The translations under genes were made by a program, and so were the position numbers. Of a stretch of DNA of 64,000 nucleotides, positions 42,411-50,917 are shown piece after piece; position 1 is the stretch's first letter, and every line of letters begins with the position of its first letter. The stretch comes from NORP110 sp051251595. Lineage in GTDB: Bacteria; Pseudomonadota; Alphaproteobacteria; Rhodobacterales; Rhodobacteraceae. Under the pieces are notes generated by a model that was not told the DNA's origin, did not search any database, and saw only the letters and a program-made list of their open reading frames with translations. The stretch lies in contig JBPOFA010000008.1 of NCBI GenBank assembly GCA_051251595.1, positions 62,001 through 126,000 on the forward strand, in the 5' to 3' direction.

Positions 42411-42908
42411 TCAGTAAATATAGCGGATCTGATCGGTCCAATACCGTTCAACCCGGCGCAAAGCGGTGTTAATCTCTTCAATCCCGGCGCTGTCGATTAC
42501 GTTGCGGGTTTCCAGCCCGTCCGCGTGGCGCACGAATAGTTTTTCAACCAACTCGCGCACATATCGCCCCTTTTCCGTCAGGCGCACCCGGACAGAGCGG
42601 CGGTCAATTTCGCAGCGCTGATGGTGCATATAGCCCATTTCAACCAGCTTTTTCAGATTATAGCTGACATTGGACCCCTGATAGTAGCCGCGTGATTTCA
42701 GCTCACCTGCGGTGACTTCGTTTTCGCCGACGTTAAACAGCAACAAGGCCTGAACCGCGTTGATTTCCAAAACACCAACCCGTTCAAATTCATCCTTGAT
42801 CACATCCAGTAGCAACCGATGCAGCCGTTCAACCAGCGACAGGGATTCCAGATATTGGGTCATGAAACTGGTATCGTTCTGCGGCCCGATCTGGGATTGC
42901 ATGCTCAT
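42411..42908 (-). CDS. MarR family winged-helix regulator
   Basis: A 165-residue MarR-type repressor. The winged helix covers residues ~55-125: NAVQALLLFNVGENEVTAGE, RGYYQGSNVSYNLKKLVEMG (recognition helix) and RRSVRVRLTEKGRYVREL (wing). Flanking helices form the dimer interface. The start at 42908 has GGCGGAG upstream; an ATG two codons later is possible. It is convergent with the PhyH gene, so it is probably not part of the sugar-acid operon. The same fold is widespread in Rhodobacterales as single-gene units. Confidence 0.88.
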   Translation of the reverse strand: MSMQSQIGPQNDTSFMTQYLESLSLVERLHRLLLDVIKDEFERVGVLEINAVQALLLFNVGENEVTAGELKSRGYYQGSNVSYNLKKLVEMGYMHHQRCEIDRRSVRVRLTEKGRYVRELVEKLFVRHADGLETRNVIDSAGIEEINTALRRVERYWTDQIRYIY

Positions 42909-43004
42909 CTAAAATTCTCCGCCTTATCTCCGTTCCAAAGAACAGTGACGGCGAAAGGCAAACATTCGGTTAAACCGCGAAAATTCCCTCAAATATGGCG
43001 AAAA

Positions 43005-43268
43005 TCAACGGGAATTGGCCGCCAGCGTGATCTTTTCCATAAGGTCGCGAAACGCATCTGGCGTGGGCTTTTGCCCGGTGACCCATTGATAAAGGTCCTG
43101 ATCATTTTCCGACAAAAGCTGTTCATAAACCTGCAATTCATCCTCTGGCATATTGTACAGCTCTGCATCGCTATAGGGCCCCAGGATCAAATCCATCTCT
43201 TTTGTGCCCCGTCGCCAGGATCGCATTTTCAGACGCTTCAGACGCGCTTCTTGGGTTTCAACAGTCAT
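43005..43268 (-). CDS. sdhE: Succinate dehydrogenase assembly factor SdhE
   Basis: An 87-residue FAD assembly factor for SdhA. The family motif RGxxE is present as WRRGTKEMDLILGPY, followed by ELQVYEQLLSENDQDLYQW with the usual acidic helical end. Its ATG directly abuts the stop of the HTH regulator (43269), so both are on one transcript. No sdh genes are nearby, which is normal in Alphaproteobacteria. Confidence 0.93.
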   Translation of the reverse strand: MTVETQEARLKRLKMRSWRRGTKEMDLILGPYSDAELYNMPEDELQVYEQLLSENDQDLYQWVTGQKPTPDAFRDLMEKITLAANSR

Positions 43269-43664
43269 CTACGTTTCTTTCAAAGCTGCACGCAGCCGTT
43301 TTTCCAAACGGCCAATATGTTCTGCCAATTGGATGGCCTGGGCGCGGGCCAAACGCATTTCCGTCAGCACTTCACCAATATCCGCCGGGATCAAATCCGG
43401 CGCATCGGGATCCGCCAGCCCCTGCCCCTCGCCGGTCAACAGCCAGCGCATCGAGACGTTCAATACGCCCGACAGCATCTGCAACTTGTTGGCACGTGGT
43501 TCTGACAGGTCGTCTTCCCAGCCTCGGACGGTCTTTACCTTGACGCCCAGACGTTGCGCCAAAGCCTCTTGGCTTAGCCCAATCGTATCGCGCGCCGCGG
43601 CGACGCGGTCGCCAAATGTTGCGGCAGTGTCCGAATACCATCCAGCCTCGTTCAGATCTTCCAT
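43269..43664 (-). CDS. XRE-type helix-turn-helix regulator
   Basis: A 131-residue protein with an HTH_3 domain at ~15-75 (GDRVAAARDTIGLSQEALAQ, RLGVKVKTVRGWEDDLSEPR) and a C-terminal coiled-coil-like helix (LTEMRLARAQAIQLAEHIGR) likely for dimerisation. The ATG at 43664 follows GGGA; a longer frame upstream runs into the divergent aspartate aminotransferase leader. It is co-transcribed with sdhE. Its target is unknown; its own promoter region, shared with aatA, is a natural candidate. Confidence 0.85.
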   Translation of the reverse strand: MEDLNEAGWYSDTAATFGDRVAAARDTIGLSQEALAQRLGVKVKTVRGWEDDLSEPRANKLQMLSGVLNVSMRWLLTGEGQGLADPDAPDLIPADIGEVLTEMRLARAQAIQLAEHIGRLEKRLRAALKET

Positions 43665-43747
43665 TACAAACGGGTCCCTTTCGCCCTTGTACGGTCTCGC
43701 CGCGCACCCTATGACAAGCACGTTTGACATACAAACCGGAGCTTGCA

Positions 43748-44950
43748 ATGCCTTTCCTGTCAGAAACCCTGTCCCGCGTAAAACCTTCCCCGACGATTGC
43801 CGTGTCCACGATGGCGCGCGAGCTTAAGGCGGCGGGCAAGGATGTGATTGGCCTGGGCGCAGGGGAACCGGATTTCGATACGCCGGAAAACATCAAGAAT
43901 GCCGCCAAGGCCGCCATTGATGCGGGCAAGACAAAATACACTGCTGTGGATGGCATCCCAGAGCTGAAATCCGCGATCGTTGACAAGTTTCAGCGCGAAA
44001 ACGGGCTCAGCTACACCGTCAATCAGGTCAGCGTCGCCACAGGCGGCAAGCAGATCCTGTACAACGCGTTCATGGCCACGCTGAACCCCGGCGACGAGGT
44101 CATCATCCCTGCCCCCTATTGGGTCAGCTACCCCGATATGGTCCTGCTGGGCGGCGGCACGCCGGTGCCGGTTGAGGCGACGCTGGAAAGCGATTTCAAG
44201 ATCACGCCGGATCAGCTGGAAGAGGCGATCACGCCAAAAACCAAATGGTTCCTGTTCAACTCGCCCTCAAACCCCAGTGGCGCGGGCTATACACGTGCAG
44301 AGCTTAAGGCGCTTACCGATGTGCTGATGCGCCACCCCCATGTCTGGGTGATGAGCGATGACATGTATGAACATCTGGTCTTTGACGATTTTGAGTTCTG
44401 CACCCCGGCCCAGGTCGAACCCGGTCTTTATGACCGCACCCTGACCTGCAACGGCGTGTCCAAGGCATACGCCATGACAGGTTGGCGCATCGGCTATGCT
44501 GCGGGTCCGGTTGACCTGATCAAAGCCATGGCAAAAATTCAGTCGCAATCCACGACAAACCCCTCTTCGATCAGCCAATGGGCTGCGGTCGAGGCGTTAA
44601 GCGGCCCGCAGGATTTTCTGGCCAGCAATGCCAAAACCTTTCAGGGGCGCCGCGATCTGGTTGTGTCGATGCTCAACCAGGCGACAGGCATCACCTGCCC
44701 CCGCCCGGAAGGCGCGTTTTACGTCTACCCGTCGATCAAGGGGTGCATTGGCAAGACCTCTCCGGCGGGCACAGTCATTGGGGATGATGAAACTTTTGCG
44801 ACCGCCCTGCTCGAAGAAACCGGCGTTGCGGTTGTCTTTGGCGCGGCCTTCGGGGTTTCCCCAAACTTCCGCGTCAGCTACGCTACCTCCGAAGAGGCCC
44901 TGGAAGAGGCCTGTACAAGAATCCAGCGCTTTTGCGCTGCGTTGAAATAG
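43748..44950 (+). CDS. aatA: Aspartate aminotransferase (class I, PLP)
   Basis: A 400-residue class I aminotransferase converting aspartate and 2-oxoglutarate. Features: LGAGEPDFDTPENIK at the N-terminus, VATGGKQILYNAFMAT (PLP phosphate region), NSPSNPSGAGYTRAEL, and the PLP Lys in NGVSKAYAMTGWRIGY. The length and motifs match alphaproteobacterial AatA (Ib type), which may also accept prephenate. GGAG precedes the ATG at 43748. A 136-residue gene follows after 9 bases. Confidence 0.95.
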   Translation: MPFLSETLSRVKPSPTIAVSTMARELKAAGKDVIGLGAGEPDFDTPENIKNAAKAAIDAGKTKYTAVDGIPELKSAIVDKFQRENGLSYTVNQVSVATGGKQILYNAFMATLNPGDEVIIPAPYWVSYPDMVLLGGGTPVPVEATLESDFKITPDQLEEAITPKTKWFLFNSPSNPSGAGYTRAELKALTDVLMRHPHVWVMSDDMYEHLVFDDFEFCTPAQVEPGLYDRTLTCNGVSKAYAMTGWRIGYAAGPVDLIKAMAKIQSQSTTNPSSISQWAAVEALSGPQDFLASNAKTFQGRRDLVVSMLNQATGITCPRPEGAFYVYPSIKGCIGKTSPAGTVIGDDETFATALLEETGVAVVFGAAFGVSPNFRVSYATSEEALEEACTRIQRFCAALK

Positions 44951-44959
44951 AGGATAGAT

Positions 44960-45370
44960 ATGGCCGGCGAACTACCTGAATATTATTTCCGCGTCCGTGA
45001 AAACGGGGCGTTCGTGTTTCGCATCGACACGGAAAACCGGCAACGCCGGATTGAAATGGATCAGATCGCCGTGCTCAACATCAAGAACGGTGAAATCCGG
45101 CCGCAAGGCGACCGGCTTTTATCGGATGAAGACAAGGCCGCAATTGACGAATGGATGGCCGCAAGGACAGAGCTGTTGGCACAGCGCAATCTGGACGACA
45201 TCCACCGCGCGGTTGAAACGCTGAACCTCACCGCCCACTGGGCCAATTCACGTGCGACGCCAGAACAACTGGCAGAGGTCAGCGACCCATTATTGCTGGC
45301 CATGCACGACCTGCGCACAATCCTGGTGCGCAAAAAGGCCGACAGGTTGACGCAAAACCGCGAAGAATAA
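44960..45370 (+). CDS. Conserved hypothetical protein downstream of aatA
   Basis: A 136-residue soluble protein, not recognised. The N-terminal half is beta-rich (YYFRVRENGAFVFRIDTENR, MDQIAVLNIKNGEIRPQG); the second half is helical and charged (DEDKAAIDEWMAARTELLAQ, DPLLLAMHDLRTILVRKKAD). No Cys, signal peptide or membrane segment. A GAGGATAG-type ribosome site and a 9-base gap indicate co-transcription with the aminotransferase. The composition and codon use match its neighbours, so it looks native. Confidence 0.7.
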   Translation: MAGELPEYYFRVRENGAFVFRIDTENRQRRIEMDQIAVLNIKNGEIRPQGDRLLSDEDKAAIDEWMAARTELLAQRNLDDIHRAVETLNLTAHWANSRATPEQLAEVSDPLLLAMHDLRTILVRKKADRLTQNREE

Positions 45371-45397
45371 CCACTGTTTGGATGCGGCGCTCTGGGA

Positions 45398-45928
45398 TCA
45401 CAATTGCTTTAGGCGCCCCTGATGTTTGGCGGCTGCACGCCAAAGCCGTTTTCTGACGCCGTCCGGCTCTAAGTGGCGATACGCTCCACCAGAGAACCTG
45501 GCCCAATCCAACGCCAATCCCTGCTTTACAAGCGCCGCCGCGATGTCTGTCCCATCTGGCAAATAGCACTTGGCAACAATGCGATCATAAGACATCTCTT
45601 CGCTTACAACTGCCGTTACGACTTGCCCCTTGCACATTTTGACGAGAGTGTATTTGGCTTTCTTTCCCCAAGGGTGATCCAGCTCTGGTGCATCGATCCC
45701 CGCAATCCTAATCTTTGTCTTTCCAATTATGATGGTATCGCCATCAATCACGTAACATTTGCCCTTGAGGTCTTTTGTCACCTGCACTGGTGCCGGTATC
45801 GGCTTGTTGGCCCAACTTGGCCGCTTTGTTGAGATTTGCGTTTGGGCCGATCGTCTGCTTTGCAAGTCGACGATATCTGCGGAAACCTGCCGCGAATGAA
45901 AAAACAATCTGAAAATTTTAATAAACAT
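45398..45928 (-). CDS. Thermonuclease (SNase-like) family protein
   Basis: A 176-residue protein with a staphylococcal-nuclease (OB-fold) domain at ~55-170: YVIDGDTIIIGKTKIRIAGI, DAPELDHPWG (Glu and Asp of the Ca2+ site), SYDRIVAKCYLPDG (catalytic Arg) and RKRLWRAAAKHQG. The N-terminal ~20 residues (FIKIFRLFFH) are hydrophobic and basic and may be a weak membrane anchor. The gene is noticeably richer in A/T than its neighbours, a hint of transfer. Cytosolic or periplasmic location is uncertain. Confidence 0.82.
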   Translation of the reverse strand: MFIKIFRLFFHSRQVSADIVDLQSRRSAQTQISTKRPSWANKPIPAPVQVTKDLKGKCYVIDGDTIIIGKTKIRIAGIDAPELDHPWGKKAKYTLVKMCKGQVVTAVVSEEMSYDRIVAKCYLPDGTDIAAALVKQGLALDWARFSGGAYRHLEPDGVRKRLWRAAAKHQGRLKQL

Positions 45929-46073
45929 TATCCAGCCACTCAAATATTCTTCGGAACCAGGAATTAACCCAAGAATAAATCAAGCGACTCTGCCGATCCT
46001 GTGTCGGATCCGAGGTCATTTTATGGATAAGCGTGGACCCAATCTGTGTTGGGCCGTCAAACTACGCCAAATC

Positions 46074-46970
46074 TCAGTTGGTCTGCACACCGGGCCATTC
46101 GCGGCGAATGTCCTGCGCCAGGTCCGCTTTGGACAGCACTCGCGATCCGCCATTTGCCGTGGCTTCCACATAGACAACCGGGGCAAAGGGCAAGTCCCCT
46201 GAAACGGCCCCCGCCACGATAGCATCGATCAGGATCGTTTCCCGACCCGGCACGATATTGTGGGGAATCTTTGCGTCTGGATACATCAGCGAAATCAGCT
46301 CTGCGCAGAACAACTCACTGGGATCAGAGACGTCAAAGCGCATGTCAAACGGCACGCCCATCTGCGCCAGCCCGCGCTTCAGCGCCACCTTGCGGTTCAT
46401 CCCCATGGGGCGCAGGGCCACGACCGCATCCGTGTTCAGCACGATCTCTTTGCCCGCCAGTCGAACCCCGCCATCCACAGCCTCTAGAAAGACCTCCCCT
46501 GCCGCGATCTGATCGCGATACGGCGCGAGTTCCGGCAAAGACCACAGCCCCGCCGCGCGCAGCTGGGCTTCGGTTCCAAGATAAACCGCGCCATGGGTGA
46601 ATTGGCCCGGGATCAAAAGACCGGACACCCGGTTTTCGGAATGCATAAAGACCAGATCCATCGGTTCCAGCCGCTTTTCGACAATGGCCAGCGCCTTGGG
46701 GTGGCGCGGCAGATACCCGGAACGCAGCTGGATTTCCCCAACATGGCGCAGCGTCTCTGAATTTGCGTCGGCCAGATCAACGGCCCAATCCGAATAGGGC
46801 ACGTTCCATTCGCAGCACTCCGACATGATCTCATCCGCCGCGGTGCTTGAAACATCCGACGGCCCGCGCGGGGTCGCACAGCCTGCAAGCGCCGTGATCA
46901 GCACCACGCCACACAGCCTGTTCAACGCCCGTCCCACGCGCGCCACCGGAAAAATGCCGGCAGAGATCAC
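46074..46970 (-). CDS. YiiX/YebB-like (NlpC/P60 superfamily) lipoprotein
   Basis: A 298-residue lipoprotein: the signal LCGVVLITALAGC ends in a lipobox with Cys31. The C-terminal half is a permuted papain-like domain of the YiiX type: GQFTHGAVYLG supplies His and DPSELFCAELISLMYP the Cys. Such proteins hydrolyse amide bonds of cell-wall or lipid substrates, or are inactive. RLEPMDLVFMHSENRVSGLL precedes as usual. It is divergent from a DeoR gene across 264 bases. The substrate is unknown. Confidence 0.82.
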   Translation of the reverse strand: MISAGIFPVARVGRALNRLCGVVLITALAGCATPRGPSDVSSTAADEIMSECCEWNVPYSDWAVDLADANSETLRHVGEIQLRSGYLPRHPKALAIVEKRLEPMDLVFMHSENRVSGLLIPGQFTHGAVYLGTEAQLRAAGLWSLPELAPYRDQIAAGEVFLEAVDGGVRLAGKEIVLNTDAVVALRPMGMNRKVALKRGLAQMGVPFDMRFDVSDPSELFCAELISLMYPDAKIPHNIVPGRETILIDAIVAGAVSGDLPFAPVVYVEATANGGSRVLSKADLAQDIRREWPGVQTN

Positions 46971-47072
46971 AGCGTGGGCCGCTCTTGCAGGGTTAATTCA
47001 TGGTGAGGCAGGCAGGTGAAGTTCAAAAATATATGGGGGTATTCGCGCAAAATCTGGCCAGTCATATGATCT

Positions 47073-47089
47073 TATTGTGCGGCACAATA
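47073..47089. promoter_or_regulatory. Perfect palindrome upstream of the YiiX lipoprotein gene
   Basis: TATTGTGC-G-GCACAATA, 17 bases, 103 bases before the lipoprotein start and 146 before the DeoR gene. It is a likely operator. I do not recognise the regulator. Confidence 0.55.
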
Positions 47090-47202
47090 GCAGGATCGCG
47101 CGGGCCGACAATGGCCAGATTTTGCAAGGGCTGGATTTTGCCACCATGGCCAAACGGCGTGACTGCCCCCCTTGCCTTGACGCGCGGCACAAAACCCCAT
47201 AT

Positions 47203-47235
47203 GCACGTTTATGCAACTTTTTGCAGGTTTTTGCA
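47203..47235 (+). promoter_or_regulatory. Phased TGCA direct repeats at the DeoR gene start
   Basis: TGCA recurs at 47203, 47213, 47222 and 47232, that is every 9-10 bases (TGCACGTTTA, TGCAACTTT, TGCAGGTTTT, TGCATGG). All copies lie on one face of the helix and the last runs into the start codon. This fits an autoregulatory operator of the DeoR-type repressor. Confidence 0.55.
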
Positions 47236-47990
47236 TGGAACTAAATTCCCCCGACACGCGCCAACAGATTTTGGCCAAACGGCTTTCGGCCGGAACACAG
47301 ATCGTCGCGCTTGAGGTTGCCCGCGAATTTGACGTGTCGCTCGACACGATCCGCCGTGATATTCTGGCGCTAGAGGCCAGCGGCCAGGCCAAACGCGTGC
47401 GCGGTGGTGCGGTGCCTCTGGCCCGGCCCGCCGCCCCGCTTCACAGAAGATTGGCTGACGCATCCGCTGTTTCGCCTGCCCTTATTCAAACGACCATCGA
47501 TCACATTGGCACGGCCAAAACCCTTGTGCTGGATGGGGGCCTCACAACCCTGTCGCTGATCCCTCATCTGCCCAACTGCGCCGACAGGCTGATTATCACG
47601 CCCTCGCCTTGGGTGGCCATTGCGGCACAGGAACATGGGGCAGAGGTTTTTCTGATCGGCGGCCCGCTTCGCCCACAAGGGGGCATCGCGACGGGGGCCG
47701 AGGCCCTGTCTGGCATGGCCAGGATCAGCGCGGATATCGCCCTTCTGGGGGCTTGCGGGCTCGAGGCTGATTTTGGTCTAAGCTCTGACGATTATGACGA
47801 AGCTCAGATGAAGATCGCCATGCACAACGCCGCGCAACGCAGCTTTGTTGTGACCGACAGCACCAAGATCGGTCGGCGCGCGCGCCACCAGACCTTGGGA
47901 CTGGACCATATCGACCTGATCGTGACCGACGCCACAGCCGAGCAAACCGCACCGATTGCCCAAACCGGGGCAAAGATCATTTCCGCCTGA
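47235..47990 (+). CDS. DeoR family transcriptional regulator
   Basis: A 251-residue repressor with an N-terminal winged HTH (FDVSLDTIRRDILALEASGQ, KRVRGGAVPL) and a C-terminal DeoRC sugar-phosphate-sensing domain (DGGLTTLSLIPHLPN, GGPLRPQGGIATGAEAL, DSTKIGRRARHQTLGL). Phosphorylated sugars are the usual effectors. Start ATG at 47235 lies within phased repeats that replace a normal ribosome site. An MFS gene follows after 23 bases and is the obvious co-regulated partner. Confidence 0.9.
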   Translation: MELNSPDTRQQILAKRLSAGTQIVALEVAREFDVSLDTIRRDILALEASGQAKRVRGGAVPLARPAAPLHRRLADASAVSPALIQTTIDHIGTAKTLVLDGGLTTLSLIPHLPNCADRLIITPSPWVAIAAQEHGAEVFLIGGPLRPQGGIATGAEALSGMARISADIALLGACGLEADFGLSSDDYDEAQMKIAMHNAAQRSFVVTDSTKIGRRARHQTLGLDHIDLIVTDATAEQTAPIAQTGAKIISA

Positions 47991-48013
47991 CACAAACCCA
48001 GTAAGGGAACGCC

Positions 48014-49147
48014 TTGACCGATTATTCAAAAACCGCCCAGGCCCGTCTGGCCACAAGGCTTGCCTTTTTTGCGGCGGGGTTTTCCATGGCCTGCTGTGCC
48101 CCGCTCTTTCCTTTCATCAAGGCCAATGTGGGCGCGGATGAAGGGCAATTCGGCCTGTTGCTGCTTTGCCTTGGCCTGGGGTCGATCATCGCGATGCCCA
48201 TCACCGGGGTCATCGCCGCACGCAAAGGCGCACGGCCCATGATCCTGCTGGGCGGGCTTGGGCTGGCGCTGGTTCTGCCAGCGCTGGCGGCGGCACAAAC
48301 GCCGCTGATCCTTGGCGCAGGCCTGTTCCTGTTCGGGGCCTCGCTTGGGACAATCGATGTGGCCATGAATGTCCACGGGGCAGAGATTGAAGGCCTGGAA
48401 AAGCGCCCGCTTATGTCCAATTTTCACGCCCAATTCAGCATCGGCGGTTTTTTCGGGGCCGGGCTGATGACCCTGCTCTTGTCCCTTGGCACCCCGATTA
48501 TGATTGCAGCCCTCACCGGCGGAGTCGTGGCCTTTGCCGCCCTGTTGATCTACCGCCCCCGGCTGTTGGCCGTCAGCGCGGGGGATCCGGCCCCGTTCAG
48601 CCTGCCCCGCGGCATCGTCTTGCTGCTGGCCGTGCTGGCTGCCGTGATCTTTCTGGTCGAAGGCGCGGTGCTCGACTGGGGCGCCTTGTTGATCATCGAC
48701 CGCCAACTGGCCCCGGCCCAAAGCGCAGGCATGGGCTATATTCTGTTTTCCGTCGCCATGGTCGCGGCCCGCCTGACGGGCGACGCCATCGTCCTCAAAC
48801 TCGGAGAGTACCGGGTTCTGGTCGCAGGCGGGATCGCAACCATGTTGGGCGTTGCCATGGTTCTGGTTGTGCCCTGGCCTGCCCTTGCCTTGTCAGGTTT
48901 TGTGCTGATCGGGCTTGGGGCGGCCAATCTGGTGCCAATCGTCTTTAGCGCAGCGGGTCGGCAAAAGGTCATGCCGGCGGGGCTGGCCATCGCTTCGGTC
49001 ACCACGACGGGCTATGCCGGCATCCTCTTGGGTCCCGCCCTGATTGGCTTCACCGCCCAGGCCACCAGCCTGCCCACGGCATATTGGCTGTTGGCGCTGC
49101 TTGTGGCACTGGTCCCTCTGACCGCGCGTTTGGTGGTCCGCGCCTAG
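48014..49147 (+). CDS. Major facilitator superfamily transporter
   Basis: A 377-residue protein with about 11-12 hydrophobic segments, of the sugar/metabolite MFS type. Landmarks: FFAAGFSMACCAPLFPFIKA, LCLGLGSIIAMPITGVIAAR and GTIDVAMNVHGAEIEGL (a Fucose/FsrR-like loop). TTG start with AAGGGA 5-7 bases upstream; a later ATG at 48086 would cut the first helix. It follows the DeoR regulator closely, so sugar uptake under that repressor is likely. No catabolic gene accompanies the pair. Confidence 0.85.
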   Translation: MTDYSKTAQARLATRLAFFAAGFSMACCAPLFPFIKANVGADEGQFGLLLLCLGLGSIIAMPITGVIAARKGARPMILLGGLGLALVLPALAAAQTPLILGAGLFLFGASLGTIDVAMNVHGAEIEGLEKRPLMSNFHAQFSIGGFFGAGLMTLLLSLGTPIMIAALTGGVVAFAALLIYRPRLLAVSAGDPAPFSLPRGIVLLLAVLAAVIFLVEGAVLDWGALLIIDRQLAPAQSAGMGYILFSVAMVAARLTGDAIVLKLGEYRVLVAGGIATMLGVAMVLVVPWPALALSGFVLIGLGAANLVPIVFSAAGRQKVMPAGLAIASVTTTGYAGILLGPALIGFTAQATSLPTAYWLLALLVALVPLTARLVVRA

Positions 49148-49215
49148 GGGGATTGTTTCAAGGCCAAAATGCCCTAGGTTATTATAAATCCACAGCCAAT
49201 CAGATGCGGGGGCGA

Positions 49216-49887
49216 ATGGTAAAAGCGGTCAAGATGGCAACACGAAAGCGAACAGGCCTCTTCGGTCTGCTTGCCATGTTGACGGCCAGCATCACCTTCG
49301 CATCAGAGCAATCGGTGATCACATGGGAAGACCTTGCACCGCCCCAACCCGTCATTGCCGACCCTTTTGCCGCGCTGTCATCGGACCAACTGGATGCGCT
49401 GAGGATGATCCTTCAGCTTGAATCATCCAGCGATACATCCCTTCGTCAAAGCAAAGCGGAACAAGCCGCTGATCTGCGGCGCCAATTGTCCAAGGATGGC
49501 GTTGATGCAGACTGGCTCTTTGAACAGCGCACCCTGATTATCGAAAACCGGCAGGCACGCTCTAACGCTGTCAATCAGGACATCATCGGAACGGATATCC
49601 GCATTCCGGGATATGTGCTTCCGCTAGAGTTTGAGGGTCAAAAAGTCATCTCTTTCCTGCTCGTGCCCTATGCAGGCGCATGCATCCACACCCCGCCCCC
49701 ACCGGCAAATCAAATGGTTCTGGTGACCTACCCCGAGGGCATCGAAATTTCCGGCTTGTTCACACCTGTCTGGATAGAGGGAAAGATGAACGCTGAGTAT
49801 ACCGTTCAGGATGTCGGGTTTTCTGATGGCGGAAGCCGCGTCGAGGTTGGCTATGAAATGTCCGCCGAGCGCGTCTATTTGTACTGA
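49216..49887 (+). CDS. DUF3299 domain secreted protein
   Basis: A 223-residue protein with a signal peptide (TGLFGLLAMLTASITFA) and a C-terminal DUF3299 domain (~115-220): IRIPGYVLPLEFEGQKVISF, LVPYAGACIHTPPPPANQMV, then LFTPVWIEGKM. The Cys-His in GACIHTPPPPANQ is invariant in the family and may bind metal or heme. A periplasmic location is expected. Start chosen at 49216 (GGGGG upstream); ATGs at 49204 and 49234 are alternatives. Family members often lie near ABC transporters for lipids or copper, but none is here. Confidence 0.8.
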   Translation: MVKAVKMATRKRTGLFGLLAMLTASITFASEQSVITWEDLAPPQPVIADPFAALSSDQLDALRMILQLESSSDTSLRQSKAEQAADLRRQLSKDGVDADWLFEQRTLIIENRQARSNAVNQDIIGTDIRIPGYVLPLEFEGQKVISFLLVPYAGACIHTPPPPANQMVLVTYPEGIEISGLFTPVWIEGKMNAEYTVQDVGFSDGGSRVEVGYEMSAERVYLY

Positions 49888-49945
49888 ATACCCCCCATCC
49901 ACGACAGGCCGTCGGCACAAGAACAGTTCGGGGTTCAGCCCGCGA

Positions 49946-50326
49946 TCACGCTGCGCCACCGGTCAAATCCTCGGCAAGCATCAGTGCGTTGCCGTCGGGG
50001 TCGTAAAACGTTGCGGTTTTGACCATGCCGTCCACGACATCAGTGTCGCCGTCAAACTTTACATTGGCCTGTTCCAGCTTGTGCCGCGCGCCGTCCAGAT
50101 CGTCTGTCCCAAACACAGGAACGCAATTGCCCGGGGCTGGTTTGGTATGTTCGCCAAGTCCAAGCGTGACCCCATCTGTATTCGTCCGCAGCTCTGACCA
50201 GCCCGCTTCATCCGCGTGATAGAGCGTATCAAACCCAAGCATGCCGCTGTACCAGTCCGCACTTGCATGCCGGTCTTTAACAGAAAGCGCGATGGTTATG
50301 GTCTTATTCAGTGAAACAAGCGACAT
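49946..50326 (-). CDS. VOC superfamily (glyoxalase-like) protein
   Basis: A 126-residue VOC-fold protein: TIALSVKDRHASADWYSGML, GFDTLYHADEAGWSEL, VFGTDDLDGARHKLEQANVK and TATFYDPDGNALMLAEDL. The metal ligands of true glyoxalase I are not all obvious, so the substrate is open. AGGGGAAG precedes the ATG at 50326. It is divergent from an HxlR regulator across 39 bases containing an inverted repeat, so the regulator most likely controls it. Confidence 0.85.
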   Translation of the reverse strand: MSLVSLNKTITIALSVKDRHASADWYSGMLGFDTLYHADEAGWSELRTNTDGVTLGLGEHTKPAPGNCVPVFGTDDLDGARHKLEQANVKFDGDTDVVDGMVKTATFYDPDGNALMLAEDLTGGAA

Positions 50327-50344
50327 GATCTTCCCCTACAATTA

Positions 50345-50365
50345 AAAGTATGTTAACTATACTTT
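50345..50365. promoter_or_regulatory. HxlR/VOC divergent operator
   Basis: AAAGTAT, 7 bases, ATACTTT: a perfect 7-bp inverted repeat lying between the divergent starts and touching the HxlR start codon at 50366. It would let the HxlR protein block both promoters. Confidence 0.6.
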
Positions 50366-50917
50366 ATGTACATTGGATCATTTGTCAACATAACGTCAAG
50401 GGCATGGGCGCTTTCCATTCTGGCGAATATGCATGCCGGGGTCGCCGGGCGACAGGCCCCCTTGCTGGCCGCAACGGGCGCCAGCCGTACTGCTTTTGCA
50501 CAAAGTATGGGGCATCTGATCAAGCTGGGTCTGGTGGAACGCAACCCCGGCTACGGCCACCCCCTGCGCCCGGAATTTCGGCTGACGCCGCTTGGAACGA
50601 CTGCCGCAGAAATCGCTCATAGGATTCAGGATGTTGCGACGAACGACGATCACGACCTGCTGCGCCGGTCATGGACATTGCCGATCCTGACATCGCTTCG
50701 CGCACCAAGCCATTTCAATGAGATCAAGCGAAACCTGAAAACCATCACCGACCGCGCCCTGTCGCAATCCTTAAAAACGATGGAAAGCAGACATTGGGTC
50801 CGCCGCAGCGTCGACGACACTGCGCGCCCGCCAAGGTCAATCTATTGCGCGATAAACACGGGAAAGACGATAAGTCAGCTTACAGCCGACAAGATCAGCC
50901 TCCCCCAACAGGCGTGA
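50366..50917 (+). CDS. Tandem HxlR-type winged-helix regulator
   Basis: A 183-residue protein with two HxlR-like winged helices: residues ~10-85 (RAWALSILANMHAGVAGRQA, MGHLIKLGLVERNPGYGHPL) and ~95-165 (SWTLPILTSLRAPSHFNEIK, ALSQSLKTMESRHWVRRSVD). Most HxlR proteins have one such domain and act as dimers, so this looks like a fused dimer. No ribosome site precedes the ATG because the operator abuts it; a leaderless mRNA is possible. It is divergent from the VOC gene. Confidence 0.82.
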   Translation: MYIGSFVNITSRAWALSILANMHAGVAGRQAPLLAATGASRTAFAQSMGHLIKLGLVERNPGYGHPLRPEFRLTPLGTTAAEIAHRIQDVATNDDHDLLRRSWTLPILTSLRAPSHFNEIKRNLKTITDRALSQSLKTMESRHWVRRSVDDTARPPRSIYCAINTGKTISQLTADKISLPQQA

